Source: an uncultured Mediterranea sp. (GTDB lineage: Bacteria > Bacteroidota > Bacteroidia > Bacteroidales > Bacteroidaceae). Taken from it: a stretch of 64,000 nt of DNA. The notes beneath the pieces are model-generated. The model saw only the letters and a list, made by a program, of their open reading frames with translations. It made no database searches and was not told where the DNA came from. Within the stretch, counting starts at the first letter, position 1, and every line of letters starts with the position of its first letter. Positions 24,199-33,500 of the stretch are shown piece by piece. The position numbers and the translations under genes are program-made. The DNA lies in assembly GCF_902493215.1 (NCBI RefSeq), contig NZ_CABUOL010000016.1:1-64000 (forward strand), in the 5' to 3' direction.

Positions 24199-27100
24199 TC
24201 AGTTTGTTTGCTCCGTGTAGAGTTCCAGTTCGAGTAAAGTCACGTTGTAGGCATAAACTGTCTCTATATAGCTCCGTCTGATTTCACGGGCGGCATTCAG
24301 GCTTTGGATAAATTCGCTGATACCGGTTTCGTTGGCCTGGAATTTCTTCAGGGCGCTGTTCTGCAAGGCATCCGCTTCTTTTACGGCGGCCTGCTGGTAG
24401 TAGGTCAGGCGTTCGCGCTGGCGGGCCAGCTGGCTTTGCAGTTCGTTCACTTTGTTGGACAGTTGGCGGCGGTTGTCTTCGGCCTCCCAGCTGGCGGTCT
24501 GCAGGCTGATTCGTGCCTGCTTGGCACGGCTCCGTTGGGGGAAGAAGAGGATGGGGAAGGATACTCCCACCATCCACGAATCGAGTCCGGTGAGCGGAGC
24601 TATCTTCTGGCGGACATAGCCTACGGAAAACTCCGGGAAGAAACGGCTTCGTTCTATTTTCAGCAAGTCTTTTTTCTCCTGTACCTGCGTGTCGAAATAG
24701 GTTAGGTGACGGCTGGACAACGACAGACCGCCGGTAGGTATCTGCATCACCGTCAGCGTGGTGTCGGCGGGCAGCAGAGGCTGGTCGCTGTAGCAGGTCC
24801 AGGCAAACCGTCGTCCGGCCAGTGTCAGTTCCTCCGAGGCTTCCATCCAGCGGGTATACAGGTCGGCTGCCATGGCTGTTATCATGTTGCGTTCAGCCAG
24901 GTCAATATCCCCTTGGCTGTAACGTTCTTCGCCGCTCTTTTTCAGTCGTTCGGCCAGTTCCTTCTGTCCGTTGTATAGGGCGTTGAGCTGGTAGGCATAC
25001 TGGTAATAGGCCCAGGCCCGTTTCACTTCGGCTATAATCTCCTTTTTTACCATGTCGCGATAGCTTTCTCCCTTGCTGATTTGCGTGTTGGACAATGCAT
25101 TTTTGTAGAAGGGGGTGAGCAGGGAACCGAGCGACTGTTCCACGGCCAGTTCGTTGTCGTGGCGGTCGGTACCGTTCAGCTGCCCCCAGGAATAGCTGAA
25201 GGAGGTATTTCCTCCGTCCCAGGCTTCTCCTTTCGAGGCCCGTGCCCGTTCAATCTCCGATTCGGCCATCTTGAGGCGCGGGTGGTTGTTCAGGGCGGTT
25301 TCGACGGCCTGTTCCAGGGTGACGGTCTGTTGTGCCTGTACGGCAGGTGCCAGCATGGCTATTAGGGCGAAGCTCAGGGCGGCTCTGCGGACAGCAAGAC
25401 GATTTTTTCTGCGCATGCGTCCGGCAGCAATGCTGTTCACCAGACGATAGAAGACGGGGATGATAATCAGCGTCAGGATGGTAGATACAATCAGGCCGCC
25501 TATCACGACGGTGGCCAACGGACGTTGTACCTCGGCTCCTGCCGAAGTGGCGATAGCCATCGGTACGAAGCCCAGCGAAGCCACCAGACCTGTCAGGAAG
25601 ACGGGACGTAGTAGGTGCGGGCATCCCAGGGAAATGATACGGTCGGTACACATGTGGTAATTGTTCTTTTTACGTAAATCGTTGAAATGATTGATCATCA
25701 GGATACCGTTCAGCACGGCCACGCCGAAGAGGGCAATGAAGCCTACGCCGGCCGAGATGCTGAAGGGCAGGCCGCGCATCCACAGGGCTACGATACCACC
25801 GATGAGCGACAGCGGTACGGTGGAGAAGACCACCAGCGAATAGATGACACTGCGGAAGGCGAAGAACAGTAGCAACAGGATGAGCAGCAGGGCGATGGGG
25901 ATGACCACCGTCAGGGTGCTGATGGCATTCTGCAGGTTTTCGAACTGGCCGCCGTATTCAAAGTAGTAACCGGGTTTCAGCTTCACGTTCTTGTCCAGCG
26001 ACTCGCTGATTTGGCTGACCACCTGCTGGATGTCGGCATCGCGTACGTTCACGCCGATGACCACACGCCGCTTGGTGGCATCGCGGTTGATTTGCAGCGG
26101 ACCGTTCACCAGCTCGATGCTGGCCACTTCGCTGACAGGCAGCTGGATGTTGTCTTTGGTACGGACAAACAGCTTGTCGATGTTCAGGTCACTCACTTTT
26201 TCCTTGTCCAGGCGGACTACAAGGTCGAAACGGCGTTCGTTCTCGAAGACCACTCCTGCCGTTTCGCCGGCATAGGCCGTGCGGATGACGGTATTCAGCT
26301 CTTCGATGTCGATGCCGTAGCGGGCTATCTTGGCACGGTCGAAGCGGACAAGCAGCTGGGGCAGGCCCATGGCCTGTTCTACCAGCACGTCGGCGGCTCC
26401 CGGTACCTGTTCTACGTAGCGGGCCGCTTCACGGGCCTTGGCATAGAGTTCGCCCATGTCTTCACCGTAGAGCTTGATGGCGATGTCGGCCTTGGCACCG
26501 GTCATCAGTTCGTTGAAGCGGAGCTGGATGGGCTGGCTGAAGTTGAATTCTGCCCCTTTGATGGATTCCAGACACTGCTTCATCTTCTCCACCATTTCCG
26601 CACGGCTCGAAGCGGATGTCCATTCGCTGAAGGGTTTCATGACAATCATCACGTCAGCGTCTTCTACGGCCATCGGGTCGGTGGGCACTTCTGCCGTACC
26701 GATTTTGGCCACGACGTGCTTGATTTCGGGAAAACTTTCCTTCAGTTTCTTTTCGGCTTCGAGCGAAAGCTCGATACTTTGGCTTAGCGAACTGCCTGCG
26801 GGCAGGGTCATTTGCATGGCAAAGTCGCCTTCGTCGAGGGTGGGGATGAATTCAGCTCCCAGTTTCGTGAAGAGCAGCAACGAGAGCAATAGGGCCACGA
26901 AGGAGACGGCAATGGTGCCCCATACATGCGACAGGCTGAAGCGGAGTATGCGTCCGTAGACTTTGTTCAGTCCGTCAAAGAAACGGTCGGCCAGTGTCGG
27001 TTTCACCGTTACGGTGCGTTTCAGGAAGAGCGAAGCCATCATGGGCACGTAGGTGACGGACAAAAGCAGGGCGCCGATAATGCAGAATACCAGTGTCTTG

Positions 27101-28533
27101 GCCATCGGTGTGAAATATTTGCCCTCGATACCGGTTAGGGTCAGGATAGGGAAGAAAACGATGAGGATGATGAGCACGGCAAATGTGGCACTCCGCACTA
27201 CACGTCCGGCTCCTTTTTCCACTTCACGGTCCATTTCTTCACGACTCAAGGTGCGGCCCCGCAACTCCCGTCCGAAGAGATGGGCCAGGATACCTTCCAG
27301 GATGACGATGGAGCCGTCTACCACGATACCAAAGTCGATGGCACCGAGGCTCATCAGATTGGCCGATACGTTGAAGATACGCATCAGGATGAAGGCAAAG
27401 AGCATGGCCAGCGGAATAACCGAAGCCACAATCAGGCCGGCCCGCACATTGCCCAGGAAGATAATCAGCACCAGGAATACGATGATGGCTCCTTCCACCA
27501 GGTTGCGTATCACGGTCGATATGTTACGGTTCACCAGCTCCGAGCGGTTCAGGTAGGGTTCTACAGACACACCTTCGGGCAGCATCTGTTGTACCTTGGC
27601 CACCCGTTTTTCCAGTTCCTTGGTCACCACGTTGGCATTCGCGCCTTTGAGCATCATGGCAATGCCGCCCACGCACTCGCCTTCGCCGTCCTTGGTCATG
27701 GCACCGAAGCGTTTGGGCGCACCGAACTGCACGCGGCCGATGTCGCCGATGTGTACCGGTATGCCGCCGCGGTTGGTCACCACAATCTGCTCCACGTCGT
27801 GCAGGTCGTTGATCATGCCTTCCGAACGGATGTAGTAGGCACGGTCCACCTTTTCGATGTAGCTGCCGCCCGTGTTCTGGTTGTTGCGGCTCAGGGCTTC
27901 GAACACTTCACCGATGGTGATGTTCAGCGAATAGAGAGCATCGGGATCGACGGCTACTTCATATTGTTTCAGGTAACCTCCGAAACTGTTGATTTCCACG
28001 ATGCCGGGAATGCCCGAAAGCTGTCTCTTCACAATCCAGTCCTGGATAGTGCGCAGTTCCATGGCGTCATATCGGTCTTCATATCCCGGAGCCACTTTGA
28101 GGACGTATTGATAGATTTCGCCCAAGCCGGTGGTGATGGGCATCAGCTCGGGCGTACCCAGTTCGGGTGGAATTTCGCCGGCCACCATCTGAATCTGTTC
28201 GTTGACCAGCTGGCGGGCATCCAGTGTAGGGACGCTTTCCTTGAACACAACCGTCACCAGTGACAGCCCGAAACGCGATACCGAACGGATTTCCTCGACG
28301 TTCATCACGTTGCTCATGGCTATCTCGATAGGAAAGGTGATGAGCTGTTCCACTTCCTGAGGGGCCAGGGTGGGCGAGACGGTAACAATCTGCACCTGAT
28401 TGTTGGTGATGTCGGGCACAGCATCGATGGGCAGTGTAAGCATGGAATAGATGCCGCCCGCCAGAAGCAGCAAGGTGGTCAGCGCCACAAAGAGCTTCTT
28501 TCGGATTGAGAAATGTACGATTTTTGCAAACAT
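24199..28533 (-). CDS. Fused heavy-metal RND pump and outer-membrane factor (CzcA-CzcC type)
   Basis: One 1444-residue chain. Residues 1-1035 are a complete CzcA/CusA-type RND transporter with twelve membrane helices, the porter loops and the helix IV motif DFGIVVDG (D400, D406); two acidic residues there are typical of divalent-cation (Zn/Co/Cd/Ni) pumps rather than Cu/Ag pumps. After a basic stretch (MRRKNRLAVRRA), residues about 1045-1067 form a signal-like hydrophobic segment ending PAVQAQ. Residues 1068-1444 are a TolC/CzcC outer-membrane factor with paired coiled coils. The reading frame is continuous. The two parts must reach different membranes, so processing at the internal AQA site is likely. 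First gene of a four-gene operon. Confidence 0.92.
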   Translation of the reverse strand: MFAKIVHFSIRKKLFVALTTLLLLAGGIYSMLTLPIDAVPDITNNQVQIVTVSPTLAPQEVEQLITFPIEIAMSNVMNVEEIRSVSRFGLSLVTVVFKESVPTLDARQLVNEQIQMVAGEIPPELGTPELMPITTGLGEIYQYVLKVAPGYEDRYDAMELRTIQDWIVKRQLSGIPGIVEINSFGGYLKQYEVAVDPDALYSLNITIGEVFEALSRNNQNTGGSYIEKVDRAYYIRSEGMINDLHDVEQIVVTNRGGIPVHIGDIGRVQFGAPKRFGAMTKDGEGECVGGIAMMLKGANANVVTKELEKRVAKVQQMLPEGVSVEPYLNRSELVNRNISTVIRNLVEGAIIVFLVLIIFLGNVRAGLIVASVIPLAMLFAFILMRIFNVSANLMSLGAIDFGIVVDGSIVILEGILAHLFGRELRGRTLSREEMDREVEKGAGRVVRSATFAVLIILIVFFPILTLTGIEGKYFTPMAKTLVFCIIGALLLSVTYVPMMASLFLKRTVTVKPTLADRFFDGLNKVYGRILRFSLSHVWGTIAVSFVALLLSLLLFTKLGAEFIPTLDEGDFAMQMTLPAGSSLSQSIELSLEAEKKLKESFPEIKHVVAKIGTAEVPTDPMAVEDADVMIVMKPFSEWTSASSRAEMVEKMKQCLESIKGAEFNFSQPIQLRFNELMTGAKADIAIKLYGEDMGELYAKAREAARYVEQVPGAADVLVEQAMGLPQLLVRFDRAKIARYGIDIEELNTVIRTAYAGETAGVVFENERRFDLVVRLDKEKVSDLNIDKLFVRTKDNIQLPVSEVASIELVNGPLQINRDATKRRVVIGVNVRDADIQQVVSQISESLDKNVKLKPGYYFEYGGQFENLQNAISTLTVVIPIALLLILLLLFFAFRSVIYSLVVFSTVPLSLIGGIVALWMRGLPFSISAGVGFIALFGVAVLNGILMINHFNDLRKKNNYHMCTDRIISLGCPHLLRPVFLTGLVASLGFVPMAIATSAGAEVQRPLATVVIGGLIVSTILTLIIIPVFYRLVNSIAAGRMRRKNRLAVRRAALSFALIAMLAPAVQAQQTVTLEQAVETALNNHPRLKMAESEIERARASKGEAWDGGNTSFSYSWGQLNGTDRHDNELAVEQSLGSLLTPFYKNALSNTQISKGESYRDMVKKEIIAEVKRAWAYYQYAYQLNALYNGQKELAERLKKSGEERYSQGDIDLAERNMITAMAADLYTRWMEASEELTLAGRRFAWTCYSDQPLLPADTTLTVMQIPTGGLSLSSRHLTYFDTQVQEKKDLLKIERSRFFPEFSVGYVRQKIAPLTGLDSWMVGVSFPILFFPQRSRAKQARISLQTASWEAEDNRRQLSNKVNELQSQLARQRERLTYYQQAAVKEADALQNSALKKFQANETGISEFIQSLNAAREIRRSYIETVYAYNVTLLELELYTEQTN

Positions 28534-28563
28534 AAATAGTAAAAACAGAATTTATAATGGTTA

Positions 28564-28571
28564 CAAAGTTA
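28564..28571 (-). promoter_or_regulatory. Candidate -7 box of the RND operon
   Basis: The minus strand reads TAACTTTG, 30 bases before the RND start codon. No good -33 TTG is placed at 19-20 bases, which would fit a promoter needing the LytTR regulator. Confidence 0.4.
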
Positions 28572-28666
28572 CTCCCTTTACAAGCTTTCGTTTCCGGTTG
28601 GAGGGTGAAACGTCCAAAATGGCAGTTGAAGTATTCGATTGGCAGGGTTGATTTTCTTGCTTTCAC

Positions 28667-28697
28667 TTTGCTTTTCTCATGGTTTCCTTTATCTTTG
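28667..28697 (+). promoter_or_regulatory. Promoter of the Ser/Thr-kinase gene pair
   Basis: TTTG (28667-28670) and TATCTTTG (28690-28697) with 19 bases between them form a textbook Bacteroidetes promoter, 21 bases before the ATG at 28719. Confidence 0.65.
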
Positions 28698-28718
28698 CCT
28701 CACAAAACAACCGACCTT

Positions 28719-29300
28719 ATGATGGATATCTATAAACCTGAAATAGCCGAACTTCTAGTATTGGTAGAGAAGGCATATCCCAAATCGCTGCACACTTCTA
28801 CCGATTTCGACGAGTTTTCTCTCCATCTGAAGCGAGAGATGAACGAAAGTGTCTCTACCTCTACGTTGAAACGTTTGTGGGGATATGTGGGCGACAGCCA
28901 TTTGCCGCGCATGCAGACGCTCGACGTATTGTCGCGTTACATCGGACATGCCGGTTTCAAGCAGTTCTGTGCCTGGCTGAAAACCAGTACGGCCTATAAC
29001 TCTTCCTTCTTTTCTGCCCATCAGATTTCGGCACGCGAGCTGCAGCCCGGTTCGGAAGTGGAGATCGGATGGTCGCCCAACCGTTATTTGCGCCTCCGCT
29101 ACGAAGGCAACGATTTCTTTCAGGTAGAAGAAGCGCGCCAGTCCAAGTTGCTTCAGGGCGACCGTTTCGAGGCGGTCTCGTTTCTCATGGGGCAGCCTCT
29201 GTTTCTTCCCTATGTGCTCCGCAACGGAGAACGTCTTTCGCCCTTCATTGCCGGGCGCAACGGTGGTCTTACTTTATTAAACAGTGTGGTTCATGGATGA
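28719..29300 (+). CDS. Unknown protein paired with a Ser/Thr kinase
   Basis: A 193-residue soluble protein. Residues 1-95 are helical, with STSTLKRLWGYVGDSHLPRM, then TLDVLSRYIGHAGFKQFCAW, a pattern I have seen at the N-terminus of other Bacteroidetes proteins; it could be helix-turn-helix-like. Residues 105-190 are a small beta-rich domain (GSEVEIGWSPNRYLRLRYEG, LPYVLRNGERL, AGRNGGLTLLN). No enzyme motif is visible. The true start is the ATG at 28719 behind a strong promoter. The stop overlaps the kinase start by 8 bases, so the two are translated together and probably act together, the small protein being a candidate kinase partner or substrate. Confidence 0.75.
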   Translation: MMDIYKPEIAELLVLVEKAYPKSLHTSTDFDEFSLHLKREMNESVSTSTLKRLWGYVGDSHLPRMQTLDVLSRYIGHAGFKQFCAWLKTSTAYNSSFFSAHQISARELQPGSEVEIGWSPNRYLRLRYEGNDFFQVEEARQSKLLQGDRFEAVSFLMGQPLFLPYVLRNGERLSPFIAGRNGGLTLLNSVVHG

Positions 29301-30327
29301 CAGCAGCGTTTCGTCGGGTTTCATTGATGTGGACAGTCAGTCGGGGCAGATGAGTTTCGCCGACTTGCAGGAAGTCTATGTGTCGGCTTCGGGTTACGGT
29401 CGTCTGTTCCGTTGCCAGCGTTACAACCGTCTGCACATGCTCAAGGCTCTCAAGCCTGCTTTTGTGGGCAATCCGTTTTATGAGCAGGCTTTGCGCAAGG
29501 AGTTCGACATCGGCTACCAGCTGGAGCATCCGCATGTGTGCCGTGCCTTGGGGTGGGAGACGCTGCCTGGGTTGGGCCACTGCATCGTCATGGAGTATAT
29601 CGACGGACTGACATTGAGGGAGTTCATGGAACAGGGGAGATTGACGCCGGAACTGGCCCGGAAGTTCGTGCAGGAGCTTTGCAGTGCTTTGGGCTATCTG
29701 CACGGCAAGCAGATTGTGCACCGTGACCTGAAACCCGAAAATATTTTGGTGACCTATAACGGGAATAATATCAAGTTGATAGATTTCGGATTGTCCGACT
29801 GCGACGATTACGATGTTCTGAAACTGCCTGCCGGTACGCGTTACTACCTGGCGCCCGAGGCCTTGAAGCCCGGACAGCCGCTGGACCTGCGGGCCGATAT
29901 CTATTCCCTGGGCATCATTCTTGGCGAGATGGCCGAACGGCTGAAGGACAAGCGTCTGGCAGCCGTATCGAGGCGGTGTACCCGCTGTCGGCCGGAAGAC
30001 CGCTATCCGTCGGCTTCTGCTGTGGCACGTGATGTGGCAGGGGACCATTCGCATCTTCGTCTTTACCGTTGGTCGGCAGCTGTCGGAGCATTGTTGCTGG
30101 TTGTCGGTATCTATACCTATTATAATAGTCGCAAAACGATTCTTTCGCCTGTCGATTTTCCCGTGTATGGTAATTTATCCTTGCCGGTTGACAAGTGGGC
30201 GCAGCTGACCGACAGCATAGGAGTGGAAACGGCGGTCGTATCCGAATATCCGGTTTCGGCGCAACGTCAGTCGGTTGCCTTCGAGCTCTGTCGCGAAGCG
30301 TTGCACAGACAGCGCAAAGCCCGTTGA
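29293..30327 (+). CDS. Membrane-anchored eukaryotic-like Ser/Thr protein kinase
   Basis: A 344-residue Hanks-type kinase. The Gly-loop is degenerate (SASGYGRLFRC), followed by LKALK with the likely ATP lysine. The catalytic loop HRDLKPENIL (D145), metal-binding DFG (D164, IDFGLSD) and the APE-like YLAPEAL segment are intact, so it should be active. After the kinase domain (about 20-250) a single membrane helix (260-278, GALLLVVGIYTYY) precedes a short ~65-residue outside tail with no PASTA or other sensor domain. It overlaps the upstream gene by 8 bases. Confidence 0.9.
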   Translation: MDDSSVSSGFIDVDSQSGQMSFADLQEVYVSASGYGRLFRCQRYNRLHMLKALKPAFVGNPFYEQALRKEFDIGYQLEHPHVCRALGWETLPGLGHCIVMEYIDGLTLREFMEQGRLTPELARKFVQELCSALGYLHGKQIVHRDLKPENILVTYNGNNIKLIDFGLSDCDDYDVLKLPAGTRYYLAPEALKPGQPLDLRADIYSLGIILGEMAERLKDKRLAAVSRRCTRCRPEDRYPSASAVARDVAGDHSHLRLYRWSAAVGALLLVVGIYTYYNSRKTILSPVDFPVYGNLSLPVDKWAQLTDSIGVETAVVSEYPVSAQRQSVAFELCREALHRQRKAR

Positions 30328-30418
30328 ACTTTGGTACAAAGCCGTCTTACGGATATTTCAGCTTGTACACAAGCTGTTGCCAGCTTGTCTGTTTTCTCTG
30401 TCCGGCCTGTGCACTTTC

Positions 30419-30528
30419 TTTGCCCTGCTTATACACATCCTTTGCCCAGGTTAAAGCAGTTGTTTGCCCAGCTTAAACCGATGCTTTCCCCAGCTTAAAC
30501 CGATGCTTTCCCCAGCTTAAACGAACGC
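30419..30528. repeat. Five-copy 22-bp tandem repeat
   Basis: Five consecutive 22-bp units start at 30419, 30441, 30463, 30485 and 30507. Each opens TTTGCCC or TTTCCCC, followed by AGCTTAAACCGATGC or a variant; copies 3 and 4 differ at one base, and copies 1 and 2 are more diverged. Decayed copies may extend back to about 30376, next to a CAGCTTGT/ACAAGCTG hairpin (30359-30376). The array ends 2 bases before the stop codon of the convergent HTCS gene. Confidence 0.85.
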
Positions 30529-30530
30529 TG

Positions 30531-33500
30531 TCATTCCTTTTTGAATTGGGTCGGCGTTTTTCCTGTGTACTGTTTGAAAGCCGTGCTGAAATATCTGGGG
30601 GATGCGAATCCTACTTTTTCCGATATTTCCGTGAAGTTCAGGTTGGTTTCCTTGATGAGCTTCATGGCCCGTTCGATGCGGATTTTATTGATATAGTCGT
30701 TGGCTCCCATACCGGCAATGGCCTTCAGTTTGTTGTAGAGCGAGGCACGGCTGATTCCTATCTGGTTGCAGAGGAAGGGGATATCCAGCTGGGCATTGTC
30801 CAGATTGTCGTTGATGGCCTGGTGTAATTTCTCCATGAAGAGGCTGTCGGCCTTGCTCAAGTCGTTTTCTTCGGGCACGGGATGGATACCAATCTGGTGG
30901 TAGTGCTTCTGGGTCTGAAGCCGGTTGTACAGCTTGTTCAGTATCTTTTCTACCAGCTGGTCCATTTCAAATGGTTTGTCCAGGTAGCTGTCCGCTCCCA
31001 GCATATAACCGTATTTACGGCTTTCATCGTCGTTTCTGGCCGAGAGGAGAATGATAGGAATATGGCTCACACTGATATCCTCTTTGATGGCCTTGCACAA
31101 TTCATATCCGTTCATGCCGGGCATCATCACGTCGCTCACGATGATATCCGGATTTTCGTCGCAAGCTGTTTGATAGGCCGTTTGTCCGTCGTAGACGGTC
31201 AGTACCCGTTTGAAATGCTTGCGCAGCTCGTCGGCGATGTACTCTACCAGTTCCTCGTTGTCATCGGCCACGAGAACAGTATATTCCTTGGGATTCACGT
31301 GACTGAAGTCGGTCCGGTTGGGGACGTCGATGTCCTGTTCCGAGAAGGATGAAAGCAGTTCGTTCAGATAGGAAGACTGGTGTTCCGGTGTACTGTCAGT
31401 CTGTACTTGTTTTAGAGGAAGCTCGAAGTAGAAAGTAGCTCCTTCGTCGGGATTATTGCAGGCCCCGATTTGTCCATTGTGCAGTTCGACCAGAATCTTG
31501 GCGTATGACAATCCGATGCCGCTTCCGCTCTGTTCATTGTTACCCTGGTAGAAGCGGGTAAACAGTTTGTTGGGATCGATGTCTTTCAGCCCCGAACCTT
31601 GGTCGGAAATGGAAACTCTGACGTGTTGTCTGTCGGTTGTCAGCCGGGTACGTACTGTTATTTTTTTCCCTTGAGGAGTATGCTTGAGGGCATTGATCAA
31701 CAGGTTGGAAAGGATTGTCCAGCATTTGTCTTTATCGAAAGGAACTTTTCCGATCTGCGGATCGAAGTCGTATTCAATCAGTCCTTCATCTTCATCGGCA
31801 AAGTCACTTCCTACTTCTTTGATCCAGTCGTTCAGCTGATGTTCCTGCAGGTTCAGTTTACCTTTGCCCACTTCTATCTTGCGTACATCCAGTACCATGT
31901 TGATCAGGTCTTTCATCCGTTGCGATTGTCTGAAAGCTGTAGTCAGCTGTTTGTAATTGGGATCATCGGGCCGGATGGAGCTGATAATCCTTTTGAGGGG
32001 TGAGTATATCAGGGTAAGGGGTGTACGTAACTCATGGCTGACGTTGATCAGGAAACGTATTTTCTCCTCGTTTACTTTATATTCGTGTTCGGAGAGCATC
32101 CATTTGAGGCGTTCTTCTTTCCGTTTCAGGAGGAATGTGATGAGAAAGTAAAAGAATAGGCCCAGCATGATAATCAGGAGGGCATTGAACCACCAGGACT
32201 TGTACCAGGGGGGCAGGATGACAAGTGTCAGTACCTGTTGGCGATTGGACCAGCTTCCGTCGTTTTGTGTGTAGCTCACGTAGATAGGATAAGTACCTTC
32301 CGCTAACGAAGGAATAGTCAGTTCGGCATCATGGTTGGTGGTGATGTCCGGACTGTTTTTCTCCAGACTGTAACGGAATAGTCGGGGACGTAGAATATCG
32401 TCACCGGCCACCATGAAGCTCATCTGGATATTCCGGCTGCCCCATGGCAACACAATTTTTCCGTCATTCAGTTCGGCCATACTGTTTGTTTCTCCTACCT
32501 GCAGGTCTGTAACGATAACCGGCAAGTTGTTCTCTTCTGCCGGTAGATTTCCTTCTGCATGTGAATCGATATTGAGCAGACCGTTAACGCCTCCCATGTA
32601 GACTTCTCCCTTCTGCGTCAGCAGAACCGGTTTGGAAAGGTATTCATTTTTCTGGGCTCCGTCGGCTTCCCCGTAAAGGGTGAATCTGTTTTCTTGTGGA
32701 TTGTAGGAATATAAATCCTGTCCGCTACCGATCCATACGTGTCCTTCATGGTCGCATACGACCGAAGAGGCTGAGTGAAAAAGCGAGGTATTGATGAAAT
32801 TCAGTTTCCCTTTATCGAGGTTGTCCAGCCCCTGGGTACTGGCAATCCAGAATACGCCTTGCTCGTCTCTATAGACCGCATTGATGAAATGAGGAATATT
32901 GCTGTGGTAGAGGGATAACAGTTCTTTACCGCCTTTTCCCAGTTTGTAAATGCTCTGGTTATCATAGAAATAGGTATATTGTTCGTCTCCTCCGATAGGG
33001 CAGACCATACCGATGATACCATGGTCAGGTATTTGGGTGATTTCTTCAAAACTTCTTTCGTGAATATAATACCTGCCTAATGGTTGGGCAAGTGCCAAAA
33101 TGGTGTTTTCTGTTTCATTGTACAGATTGGCCGGTATTCCGCTGTATCGGATAAAACGATCCAAGGCTGGGGAGTGCACCAGGCAGGGACTTTTTTCCCC
33201 TGTTGTTTTATTGAACAAGAAGAAACCTTCTGCGAAGCTGGAAATGAGTAGTTTGTCAGGCGAGTAATTGCAGATGGATACTACTTTGTCACCCCAAGTT
33301 TTCGGATAGTGCCGGAAAGTTCGGCTTTTCATGTCGAACAGGTTTACACCACCTCCGTCTGTGCCTATCCATACAATGTCTTTTTCAGCTTCCAGGCAGA
33401 GAGACAATACGGTCTTTTCACTTAATCCTTGCTTATAACCCAAGGGAACACTTTGAAAAGTTCGCATATGGTTGCTTCGTATATTAATCAGGCCTCTTCG

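Noticed and set aside
30359..30376. CAGCTTGT/ACAAGCTG hairpin as a terminator for the kinase
   Set aside because: The loop is only 2 bases and no T run follows; it may be a decayed part of the 22-bp array.
30419..30528. CRISPR array
   Set aside because: Units are directly tandem at 22 bp with no unique spacers and no cas genes are nearby.
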